A stretch of DNA of 64,000 bases from Microbulbifer variabilis (GTDB lineage: Bacteria; Pseudomonadota; Gammaproteobacteria; Pseudomonadales; Cellvibrionaceae), in contig NZ_JAIVKI010000007.1 in assembly GCF_020524905.1 (NCBI RefSeq), positions 62,001-126,000 of the forward strand, in the 5' to 3' direction. The notes under the pieces were generated by a model, which saw nothing but the letters and a program-made list of their open reading frames with translations, ran no database searches and was not told where the DNA came from. This document shows positions 49,921 through 62,725 of the stretch, one piece after another. The position numbers and the translations under genes were made by a program. Position 1 is the stretch's first letter, and every line of letters begins with the position of its first letter.

Positions 49921-50328
49921 ATGAACCTAGTCAGGCTGTCTTTTTTATTGATCGCGCTGCTGGTCTTCCAGACCGCAGGTGCTTTCTATGACAGTCACGA
50001 AGAACTACAGGATGTTACCAGCCACCTTCCGCCCCACCATCTGGACCAGTCCGACAGCAACGGTGAATCTGGGGCGTCAGACTCAAATCCCGATCTAAAT
50101 GTAGTTGCCAAAACGTTGCTCCCTGCCGATGAATCAGGCTCCAAGGCACCGCTTCTAGATTTTTGTAATCACTGTTGTCACTGCCATGGCAGTACCGTTG
50201 CCGGCCTGCTTGGTCAGTCATTCCAACCCCTTCTCTGGGGTGTTATTTCCTATCGTGAAGTATTAAGTGCCGCTGTTCCCAGTGGTTACTTTTCTCCCTT
50301 GCTGCGCCCACCTATAACCCAAGTCTGA
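49921..50328 (+). CDS. Cys/His-rich exported protein heading the metal efflux operon
   Basis: About 135 residues from ATG 49921: a signal peptide (MNLVRLSFLLIALLVFQTAG), a His/Asp/Ser-rich region (LPPHHLDQSDSNGESGASDS) and the cluster DFCNHCCHCHGS, followed by a short hydrophobic C-terminus. The cluster could coordinate Zn, Cd, Co or Cu. An in-frame ATG at 49867 would add 18 residues. It lies 79 bases upstream of the czcC-like gene in the same direction, so it is probably a periplasmic metal sensor, buffer or chaperone for the pump (inference). No named family recognised. Confidence 0.65.
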   Translation: MNLVRLSFLLIALLVFQTAGAFYDSHEELQDVTSHLPPHHLDQSDSNGESGASDSNPDLNVVAKTLLPADESGSKAPLLDFCNHCCHCHGSTVAGLLGQSFQPLLWGVISYREVLSAAVPSGYFSPLLRPPITQV

Positions 50329-50407
50329 TTGCTCAATTGTTGCGCGAGTAAAGGCAGAGCTTAATAAACCTGCTTGCGCCTGTGAGATGTGATTTTGGGA
50401 GATATCC

Positions 50408-51714
50408 ATGGAATTTTTTCGCACGCTCTTTGCGAGTGTGATCTGTCGCTGTGCCCTATGGCCGCTCGTGGCGACAGTTTTATTTGTTCCTGTGCAGAGT
50501 TTGTCTGCACAGAGGGGGGAAAAGCTGACACTGTCGGATGCAATCGAGTTAACACTCGCGCAGAACCCACAGCTGGCAGTATTCCCATTGCAGCGTATCG
50601 GCTTGACTGGTGCGGCACAGACAGCGGCACTGCGCCCGGCTATAAATCTGGGTTTGGAATCGGAGTATGAATACTACGGCCCTGGAGATGGCTACTCCGC
50701 AGAAAAAGAGCTGGAACTGACCGTTTACCTGTCATCGGTGATTGAGCTGGGTGGAAAGCGTCAGGCTCGAATAGATGCGGTTAATGCCCAGCGTGATTTG
50801 CTGATTGCCGATGAGCAGGCTAAGGCACTGGAGCTGCTGGCCGAGGTGCTTCGTCGCTACGCGGAAGTATTGGCCGCAGAGGAGCTACTGGTTCTTGCTA
50901 AAGAAAAGGTCGCTTTGGCGGAAGACACCCTGGATGCTGTGTCGACTAGGGTAAGTGCTGCGGCTAGCTCTGTTTCTGAGCGAATGCGCGCGGAATCGGC
51001 CCTGGCCAATGCCAAGCTAGCCGAGGAGGGTGAGCAGGCCATGCTCGGGTACTACAAGCATGCTTTGTCGGCGCTGTGGGGAGATCCCGGAATGGAATTT
51101 GAGGTGGACTCCAGTGAGCTCTACCGTTTTGGTCCCGGCGCCAGTTTTGAAGAGCTTTATGCCCGAGCTCAAGATAACCCCGCGATTGCCCGATTTGCCT
51201 CTGAGGAGCGGGTACAGGCCTCTAAGCTGCGGATTGCTCAGACCAGATCCAAACCTGATGTGGAGTGGTATTTGGGCTATCGAAAAAATAACGCCGAGAA
51301 AGAAACCGCAGTGATGGGGGGTGTTACCGTGCCCCTATTTACTGCCCAGCGCAGCCGGGGTTCCTTGCTCACCGCAATGAGTGAACTGGATGAAGTTGTT
51401 CTGCGCCGCAATGTGGCGCTTTCACAGCTGTATCCGCAGCTCTACCTGACCGTAGTCAGCCGCGAGCAGGCACTCAGAACTTTTTACACTCTGCAGGATT
51501 CTGTCATTCCAAAACTTCGCGAGGCCTTGAAAGAGATCGATCGCGCATACCGCCGTGGGCGGGATTCCTATGTGGAATTGATTTCCGCTCGGGAGGAGTT
51601 GCTCGCCGCCGAGCGGTCTCGAATCCAAGCGGCGCAAACCGTGTTGTTGTACGGCGCAGAGATAGAACAGCTGACCGCTGGGCCCCTCGGGCCTCCCGGT
51701 ACTGAAGGCAGCAA

Positions 51715-51718
<4 letters not shown>
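50408..51718 (+). CDS. czcC: CzcC-type outer-membrane metal efflux channel
   Basis: A 436-residue TolC-superfamily protein of the CzcC/CusC branch. The signal peptide (MEFFRTLFASVICRCALWPL region) is cut near SLSAQRG; the first repeat begins LTLSDAIELTLAQNPQLAV, and the long helical barrel segments are Ala/Glu-rich. GGGAGA lies upstream of the ATG. It is the first of three pump genes; its stop overlaps the next start by four bases. Gene symbol refers to pump type, not proven metal. Confidence 0.88.
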
Positions 51719-56143
<4,425 letters not shown>

Positions 56144-56472
56144 ACTGACCAGCTTACTCATACTATCTCAGGGAGTTAGAGCTAGTATGAGTTGGACTCC
56201 TATTGCAAATCATACGAAAGTTGACAAATACGTCTCCACTCTGTCTGGCCTAAGCATACTAGCGCTTCGACTCTTTGAATCGCAGATGATTTTTTAATAG
56301 TCATGGTTTTCAGCGCAATTTAACTCACATCTGAAATTTAGAGTATCCAACCACAGTTAGGAGCTTCTAAAAAAATCTAGGTAACTGGAAGTTTAAGTTG
56401 TTTGTAGGAGTGTTCTAGGGAATTGCTTGGTTCACATCCTTGGTCCCAGATATTAGCGGTTGTCCATAATTG
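56144..56472. other. Intergenic stretch after czcA
   Basis: About 330 bases without a credible gene; ends in the bidirectional terminator at 56473. I see no repeat or RNA structure apart from that hairpin. Confidence 0.5.
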
Positions 56473-56506
56473 AAAAGGCATCACTTATTAGTGATGCCTT
56501 TTTTAT
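56473..56506. terminator. Bidirectional terminator between czcA and the chaperone gene
   Basis: AAAAGGCATCAC-TTATTA-GTGATGCCTTTTTT: a 12-bp stem with A and T runs on either side. It serves the czc operon and the convergent protease-chaperone operon. Confidence 0.9.
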
Positions 56507-56539
56507 GTGATAAAACTTACCTATATAGGTTAATTTTAT

Positions 56540-57091
56540 CTACTGTGCTTTGTGCATGGTCTCAGTAACTTCAACTCGACTTTCAATGGTTAGGCCGGAC
56601 TGTTTTATTGCATTGAAAGCTTCTAACAAATCATTGCCTTCTTTAATTTTTAAGATGGCAATGTCAGTGCCAGGAAATACCGACAATACTTTCATGCCGG
56701 TTGCTTCTGCTACTTCAGACGCAGTAACATTTTTACTTAACAAAACTGTTACGTTTCCAGTCAGAGTTGTTAGTTCTTTAGTTATCGTGTTTCGTACGAT
56801 TGTGCCTTTACCGACAACATCTTTTACAGAATCGTCACCGATATTCACTATGGCTACTTCACCCTTTCTTGCAACAATATGTTCTGGTGCAGCAATCGAT
56901 GATGGAACGCTTGTCAGTGATCGCTCAACTTTAAAGATGCCAAACTCAGCAGAACTTGTTCTTGCTGCAGATAAAGTTCTTGGCTGTTTGGTTATAATGT
57001 CTTTCTTATCTATGCTATCAATAGCGTTAGCTTGCGCCATACCTGATAAACATACTGCCGTAGTTAAGATTATTAATTTGTTAAACTTCAT
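56540..57091 (-). CDS. Putative external chaperone of the upstream subtilase (ORF2-like)
   Basis: A 183-residue exported protein with a signal peptide (MKFNKLIILTTAVCLSGMAQANA). The C-terminal half (ASEVAEATGMKVLSVFPGTD, AILKIKEGNDLLEAFNAIKQ) has the alpha/beta pattern of a subtilisin propeptide or I9-type inhibitor. It starts 13 bases after the stop of a kexin-like protease gene. In Aeromonas sobria the kexin-like protease ASP lacks a propeptide and needs a separate protein, ORF2, encoded directly downstream, whose C-terminal domain resembles subtilisin propeptides; the arrangement here is the same. Family membership is judged from architecture and position, not from an alignment. ATG 57091 is chosen over 57118 because AAGGA precedes it. 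Confidence 0.7.
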   Translation of the reverse strand: MKFNKLIILTTAVCLSGMAQANAIDSIDKKDIITKQPRTLSAARTSSAEFGIFKVERSLTSVPSSIAAPEHIVARKGEVAIVNIGDDSVKDVVGKGTIVRNTITKELTTLTGNVTVLLSKNVTASEVAEATGMKVLSVFPGTDIAILKIKEGNDLLEAFNAIKQSGLTIESRVEVTETMHKAQ

Positions 57092-57104
57092 TGTATTATC
57101 CTTC

Positions 57105-59774
57105 TTATTGAGCAGCACGACCGAACGCTCTTAGTGATACACCCTCTAGAACACTCTCTACGGGGTTGTTTATCATGCCTGTTGGCTTCTCATCTGCCTC
57201 CTCATCTACAAAAATGACGAGACCATCTGTGTCACTAAATTCTAAGTTAGTATCACCGGTATCTAGTGCTTTGATGGTCCAAGTTCCCTTGGCATTTTCA
57301 CCATAAAACGCATTAGAAAGGAATACTGCGCCATCTAAGATATAACCCATGCTATATCCATTTGCAGAGCTCCAAGAAGCATCCAGTAATGCCTGCTTAG
57401 ATGAGAGTAAAACACTTCTAGTGCCAGAGGGAGAAACTACTTCAAGTGCTAAGTCGTTACCTGCAGAGGAGAGTAGATTATCATTTATGAAAGAACCCAT
57501 ATCATCATTGCGGATGTCAAACTCGAATTGCATAGCTTCAATGATGATATCTTCAGTTACTTCGATTTGTTGGGTCACACCTGCTGCACTGTTATCTGGA
57601 ATAGTCGTTTCCATGGCAACTTCACCAGCTGTTGAGCCTAGACCTTTCCATTCGGTGATAATTTGCTCACCAAGACTTTCTGAGTAGTCCAAAGCCATAG
57701 CTACAGCTGCACCGGCATCAACACGACCAAAGCCATATAGGTTATTAAAGTTATAACCTGCCGCATTTTTAACCCAACCGTCATGGGCAAAGAAAGAGCC
57801 ATCTGGGAGTGTTAGCTTAACTTTTTCGTTTTCAGCGTCAATCAAAGTACTTGTTGAAGCTAAAATATGTCGAACATCACGCCAAGTCAGTTCTGGGTTT
57901 GCGGATAAGATTAGAGACACAACACCTGATGCATTTGGTGCAGCGGAAGATGTTCCATTGAACGTTGAAGTATAGTTGCAACTCACATTTTCCGGATGGC
58001 CTGGGTAATTGAACGGGAACTGGCTAGCTGCAAAGTCTTCGCCATAGGCACCGCTCCAAGCGCTGATTGTTCCACCATTGAAGCCAGAATAACCATTGAT
58101 GCAGGTCATTTGGTCTGTGGTTACCATTGCCGGTGCCCAACGACCATATTCACCCGCAGGAGCAGACACCATCGTGCTCGCGCCAGCTGTTGAGTAACTG
58201 GTATGTTTGCCATTAGCGTTCACCGCAGCAATACTCAAGTAGTATGGGTGGGCCTGACTAGGCTCAAACGCTGCGCTGTAACAAGTAAGGCCTAAATCCT
58301 TAGCGCCATTATCTTTACAGAAACTCCCTTCACGGCCACCGCTTCTAAAAGAATTACCATTAGACTTAATGTTCAAAGCACCTTTGCCGCTTCGAAGCAT
58401 AAGGTTAGGGTAAGATTCAATAGCTTCATCTAAAGCAGAGTACCCAATAAAACCTGGCCAGGTAATTCCGTAGCTGCGATTAAAAGCTGAGATTTTCTCA
58501 TCTGTAGAAATTCCACTTCCAGGGAACCCGTGAATTAACAGCTCTGTTTGTTCTATTGTAGGCTTTCCTATCAGAGTCATGCCGATAAGCCCGGTATCTG
58601 GGGCCACACCGCGGCTGCCTATATTGTTCCAGCCTTTAGCTGCAATCAAGCCAGCGACACTGGTACCATGGTCACCGCTATTAGAAAGGTTCGTTGGATC
58701 AGTTCTATCAGTTGCTGATTCGAACAAGTTGAGAGAGCGATTTACTAGCACATTATCTATTAAATCTTCATGGCGAATTTCCAACCCCTCATCTACAACA
58801 ACAGCTGTCACGCCCTCACCAGTTACACCTTGAGCGTAAGCTGCGGCAACGTTCATATCTTCGCCAGCAACAAGCTCTTCAGCTTCACCTTCTGCAAGCT
58901 CCTCGGCAATTTCTTCGGGAGTATAAAAGCCAGCATCGACCATCCCTTGCATCATCTGATCACTTAATGCATAAGATTTTTGGCCTGTATTGCGAAGGTG
59001 CCATTGCTGATAAGCAAGTGGGTCGTTTGCAACATTCACAAACTCAATTTTTGCAGATGTTGATGCATCATTTGCTGTTACGGTATAAGTAATTGAGGCA
59101 TCCTGGCCTGATATCGAAGTATATTCAAATTGATTGCCGTTTAATGTTAGTTCACCATGACTAAAAGTATAAACGCCATCAACTGGATTAATCGCTACAT
59201 CATTTTCAGAGAAGCTATATGCTAAAGCATCGCCATCTTTATCGCTGCCCAGCAGCTCACCAGATATCGGTACCCACTGCTTTGCTCCATCTATATTTAC
59301 AGTGTTAGCTGTTGGAGGAACATCGGCGATGATTTGAATCTTAGCGGAGGCTGAAACACTATTCGCTGTTACGGTATAAGTAATAGAAGCGTCTTGTCCT
59401 GAAATTGAAGTGTATTCAAACTTATTGCCGTTTACTGATAATTCACCATGGCTAAATGTATATACACCATCAACAGAACTAATAACCTTATCTTTTTCTG
59501 AAAAGCTATAGGTTAAAGTATCGCCATCAGGATCGTTGCCCAATAATTCTCCAGATACTGAAATTCCCTGCTTTACACCACTGATTGTTACATTGCTAGC
59601 AGTAGGTGGTTGATCCGCCGGTGTAGGAGTAGGAGTAGGAGTAGGAGTAGGTGTAGAAGCAACAGGAGCAGAAGCAACAGGATCAGAAGACGAGCTACTG
59701 TTACTATCACAGCCGGTTAATGTTAATAGAACAGCTGCTGAAATTGCAGAAAGTCGAAACATCTTTTTATTCAT
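57105..59774 (-). CDS. Kexin-like subtilase lipoprotein with Ig-like repeats and P domain
   Basis: An 889-residue S8 protease. The N-terminus has a lipobox (LLTLTGC, Cys22), a Ser/Pro/Thr linker with a TP repeat, then two very similar ~93-residue Ig/cadherin-like repeats (about 57-152 and 153-248; both contain SGELLG, DGVYTFSHGEL and FEYTSISGQDASITYTVTAN). The catalytic domain follows: Asp328 (AVVVDEGLEIRHEDL), His369 (SGDHGTSVAGLIAA) and Ser609 (FNGTSSAAPNASGVV). A P domain occupies about residues 735-860 (VTEDIIIEAMQFEFDIRNDD, GTWTIKALDTGDTNLEF). No N-terminal inhibitory propeptide is evident, which fits the propeptide-deficient ASP type. ATG 59774 is chosen over a TTG one codon upstream. 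Likely tethered to the outer membrane or released, degrading external protein. Confidence 0.92.
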   Translation of the reverse strand: MNKKMFRLSAISAAVLLTLTGCDSNSSSSSDPVASAPVASTPTPTPTPTPTPADQPPTASNVTISGVKQGISVSGELLGNDPDGDTLTYSFSEKDKVISSVDGVYTFSHGELSVNGNKFEYTSISGQDASITYTVTANSVSASAKIQIIADVPPTANTVNIDGAKQWVPISGELLGSDKDGDALAYSFSENDVAINPVDGVYTFSHGELTLNGNQFEYTSISGQDASITYTVTANDASTSAKIEFVNVANDPLAYQQWHLRNTGQKSYALSDQMMQGMVDAGFYTPEEIAEELAEGEAEELVAGEDMNVAAAYAQGVTGEGVTAVVVDEGLEIRHEDLIDNVLVNRSLNLFESATDRTDPTNLSNSGDHGTSVAGLIAAKGWNNIGSRGVAPDTGLIGMTLIGKPTIEQTELLIHGFPGSGISTDEKISAFNRSYGITWPGFIGYSALDEAIESYPNLMLRSGKGALNIKSNGNSFRSGGREGSFCKDNGAKDLGLTCYSAAFEPSQAHPYYLSIAAVNANGKHTSYSTAGASTMVSAPAGEYGRWAPAMVTTDQMTCINGYSGFNGGTISAWSGAYGEDFAASQFPFNYPGHPENVSCNYTSTFNGTSSAAPNASGVVSLILSANPELTWRDVRHILASTSTLIDAENEKVKLTLPDGSFFAHDGWVKNAAGYNFNNLYGFGRVDAGAAVAMALDYSESLGEQIITEWKGLGSTAGEVAMETTIPDNSAAGVTQQIEVTEDIIIEAMQFEFDIRNDDMGSFINDNLLSSAGNDLALEVVSPSGTRSVLLSSKQALLDASWSSANGYSMGYILDGAVFLSNAFYGENAKGTWTIKALDTGDTNLEFSDTDGLVIFVDEEADEKPTGMINNPVESVLEGVSLRAFGRAAQ
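59623..59658. repeat. Hexanucleotide repeat coding for the TP linker
   Basis: GTAGGA occurs four times in tandem at 59623-59646, continued by GTAGGT and GTAGAA. On the coding strand it encodes the alternating Thr-Pro linker of the subtilase. Because the unit is six bases, slippage changes linker length without breaking the frame. Confidence 0.85.
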
Positions 59775-60428
59775 CAAAATTCCCCATTATCCCTTTTTTA
59801 AGTAATTTCGGGTGTTGGCATTATATACAACCTCGGTGGTGTATAGACAACTAAAATTGGCCAACAAAAATCATCATCCTGTCTTTAGATTTTATTGTGA
59901 CAATCTATTACGCTTGGGTTGAATTGTAACCAGGTCGGTAAAAGGGAGCGCTCTCCAGAAATAATGCTATAGGCTTTTAGGCTTTTAGGCTTTTAGGCTT
60001 TTAGGCTTTTAGGCTTTATAGCTGCTGGTTGATAAAATTTATATGATTAAGGTTGGTGTTAGATATGTTGTAAGAAAGTCTACGATGGATTCAAAAGATA
60101 AATACAGGGCCTGGCGATAAGAGCCTTGGTGAGTTGCTATCATTCGAGACCAGCAAAGCAATAAGAACAGGGACGGACTATCAATTTGATAATAGGGTAG
60201 GAATAAAGTCCAAGAATTCGCTCGCCTATTCAGTATTTGACTTCCCGGTCATGATGTGAAGTTTCAAATATTACAGGGTTACCATGCCATTCAACAGATT
60301 TATGAAGTATTCGGTGTGCACCAAGCAATGATTGGAGTAGGGCCCGTTGGAGGTGGGCCAAAAATCTGATTGAGATATATAAATACAAGTTCCTACCAGG
60401 GCAACGTATAAAATCAATATTAATTTAG
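59775..60428. other. AT-rich non-coding stretch upstream of the subtilase
   Basis: About 650 bases with no gene I can support. It holds the promoter region of the subtilase (minus strand) and an 8-bp tandem repeat. The right part (60,040-60,400) has patches of codon-like composition broken by stops and may be decayed coding DNA of unknown origin, next to the IS remnant. Confidence 0.45.
59971..60018. repeat. 8-bp tandem repeat, six copies
   Basis: AGGCTTTT is repeated five times at 59971-60010 followed by AGGCTTTA at 60011-60018. It lies about 200 bases upstream of the subtilase start. Confidence 0.93.
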
Positions 60429-60662
60429 TCAAGCTCCTTGTTCTTCCCAAAATTGAAGCCTTCTACAGCAAGTACTTGATGATGGATAGTATGAAGGAAG
60501 ATCTTTCCATCGTGCATCTGAGAATAAAACCCGCAATATACTTTCATAACCAGCTCGATTATCAATGGGTTTTGGGCCTACTTCCCTTTGTTTAGGATTG
60601 GGAAGGCAAGGCTTGATGAATTTCCACTGAGTGTCGATTAACTCAGGCTTGAAGCGGCTCAC
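60429..60662 (-). pseudogene. IS5-family transposase remnant (N-terminal fragment)
   Basis: A 77-residue frame starting at GTG 60662 matches the N-terminal DUF4096 part of IS5/IS427-type transposases: PELIDTQWKFIKPCLPNPKQ, then NRAGYESILRVLFSDARWKD and CCRRLQFWEEQGA. It stops right after WEEQGA; the DDE catalytic domain is missing, so this is a dead fragment left by deletion. No matching terminal inverted repeats were found on its flanks. Confidence 0.85.
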
Positions 60663-60916
60663 TAATGCCGGTCTTTTTATGTGGCTGCTTGAGAATAGCT
60701 ATTTTAATATGTGAGACAGCTTCTAGGAAAATCGTAGGGTTATGGATGGTATTGGCATTGATTTTTTAAATTTGCGTGTGATAAAGCCGGTGAGAGTTGG
60801 ATAATAAACGAAGAAGGAAGGGGATTGTCTTTGAGATTGTACTATATATGTAGGCCGAGTTTTTTGATATTTCTGGTGGGCTTCCTATCCAAGATGAATT
60901 TCTAGAGGGTTATCAA

Positions 60917-61270
60917 ATGTCATATGTAGATGGTTTCGTAGTGGCTGTGCCTACAGCAAAGAAAGAAGTTTATATAGAGTATGCAAAGACTGCCGCAGAA
61001 CTATTTAAAGAGCAGGGCGCCATGAAGGTTGTGGAATGCTGGGGGGATGATGTTCCTGATGGTGAAGTCACCTCCTTCCCTATGGCTATAAAATGTACTG
61101 AGAATGAAACCGTTGTATTCTCCTGGACTATTTGGCCATCAAAAGAGATTCGTGATGCTGGCTGGCAAGCTCTTATGGATGATCCAAGAATGCACCCAGA
61201 GGAAAACCCGATGCCGTTTGATGGCAAACGACTTATCTATGGCGGCTTTAGTGTCATCCTTGACGTATAA
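60917..61270 (+). CDS. DUF1428 (YbaA-like) protein
   Basis: A 117-residue cytosolic protein of the DUF1428 family, which has a dimeric ferredoxin-like (ABM-type) fold. Hallmarks are SYVDGFVVAVPTAKKEVYIE, GAMKVVECWGDDVPDGEVTS and the tail MPFDGKRLIYGGFSVILD. Its biochemical role is not known. It lies alone between the IS remnant and the frameshifted protease gene; the better codon quality compared with its flanks suggests it is intact. Confidence 0.9.
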   Translation: MSYVDGFVVAVPTAKKEVYIEYAKTAAELFKEQGAMKVVECWGDDVPDGEVTSFPMAIKCTENETVVFSWTIWPSKEIRDAGWQALMDDPRMHPEENPMPFDGKRLIYGGFSVILDV

Positions 61271-61533
61271 AGGTATAAAAAGGAGAGCTATAGATACAAC
61301 GCTATAAGTGATATAAGTGTATATTTCTACAGGCTCGTGTATTTGCATAGCCGATCTTTAATTGTGTCAACTGGACCTGATTAATCGATGCGAATAGCGT
61401 CACGGCATAGATAATGAAGTATTAATGTTGTCACGAAAGGATTCTGCTGCAAGAGACCACCCATATCCCCTCGATTTATCAAGCATGAATTATCTTCTAG
61501 TTATAGTTCTTTATTGCGTGTTGGTGGATAACA

Positions 61534-62339
61534 GTGTCAACAGAAAATGGTAGCTATGAAAAGGAAACGTTTCAGCTGGAACTTAAGTCAAAGAAAGAAT
61601 GTGTTTCTTGTGCTGAGCCAATAGTTCATAAATATGATGACAATAAGGTCTGTGTCACTGATAAAGTTGGATATCCTGTCTTAGAGAATAGATCCCCGCT
61701 TGACTTGGTGTTGCACAGCGGGGAGGGATACATTTCCCTTTGGGGAAAGAATGTAACTCTAAGGTGGAAGTTTGATGAAGAGTCTTTGCGGTATTTTAAA
61801 AAGCCAGATGAAGTAAAAGACTATATTCGAGCTCTACTTGGTGAGGCTCTGTTAAAGTGGGGTGATGCTTCTCCGGTCAAATTTAATGAGAACCCAAATG
61901 TTTGGGACTTCAAAATTAGAGTAGAGTCTGTAGAAATTTGTAGTGTGGTAGGTTGTACATTATCACGCGCCTTTTTTCCTAACCCGGGACGTAATGAGCT
62001 GGTGCTCTTTCCCACAATGTTTGAACAAAACCGGAAAGAGCAGGTTGATACTATGATTCATGAGCTGGGTCATATTTTTGAGTTAAGACATTTCTTTGCT
62101 GATCTGAAAGAGAAAGCTTGGCACAGTGTGATTTACGGTGTACATAAGCCTTCTCCATTATGAACTATGGAGAAAATAGTGGGCTTACCAAAGCCGATAA
62201 GAATGATTTAAAAACTCTTTATGATTTGACATGGTCAAGACAACTTACCGAAATTGATGGGGCACAAATTAGATTTGTTAAACCATATCATGAAACTATT
62301 GAGCAGATGTCCGTTTTCTTTGAAGTTTCAATTGGGTAA
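61534..62339 (+). pseudogene. Frameshifted metzincin (matrixin-like) metalloprotease
   Basis: Frame one runs from GTG 61534 to TGA 62161-62163 (209 residues) and holds a zinc site HELGHIFELRH (His176, Glu177, His180, His186), the HExxHxxxxxH pattern of metzincins, with ALLKWGDASPVKF upstream as in matrixins. Metzincins need a Met-turn shortly after this. It is present, but in a different frame: FSIMNYGENSGLTKADKNDL is read from 62151, and that frame stays open to TAA 62337-62339, giving 59 more residues from its ATG at 62160. A single lost base around 62150-62153 would explain this. No signal peptide is visible. It may be a true pseudogene, a recent frameshift, a sequencing error or programmed frameshifting. 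Confidence 0.8.
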
Positions 62340-62725
62340 GTTCTAAAATGCTCTAAAGTTGGTGGATTAATGAACCCAACTATTATCGGGAGGAATTCAT
62401 CTTTTATATCCAATTCCTTTTAAATCAAGAACGCAAGGTTTGTGTGCAGATTGAATAAGCTTATCATTTTTATTGGTAGAGGTTGAGATGTAGGCTTCGA
62501 CAATAAATGTTTAAGATAATGTATGGTAGGGTTTCTTAATTTTTGAAGGTTAACTATAAACATCAAAAATTTTCATCGGTATATTGTCTTTGAACCTGTT
62601 CCATGTTCCTATTTATTCCTACTAAGCGGCTACGTGGTGAAAAGCGATAGATACTCTATATGGCTCTTAGTGATGAGTTCTCCAAGCTAGTATCCAAAAT
62701 AAATTTCAATAAAAAGGAACAAGTT
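62340..62725. other. AT-rich intergenic stretch before the last subtilase
   Basis: About 385 bases without a supportable gene or clear repeat. It must contain the promoter of the gene at 62726. Confidence 0.5.

Noticed and set aside
59971-60018. Possible CRISPR-like array
   Set aside because: The 8-bp units are directly adjacent without spacers; this is a simple tandem repeat.
60019-60428. A second decayed gene near the IS remnant
   Set aside because: Short codon-like patches exist, but stops break every frame and no family could be recognised.
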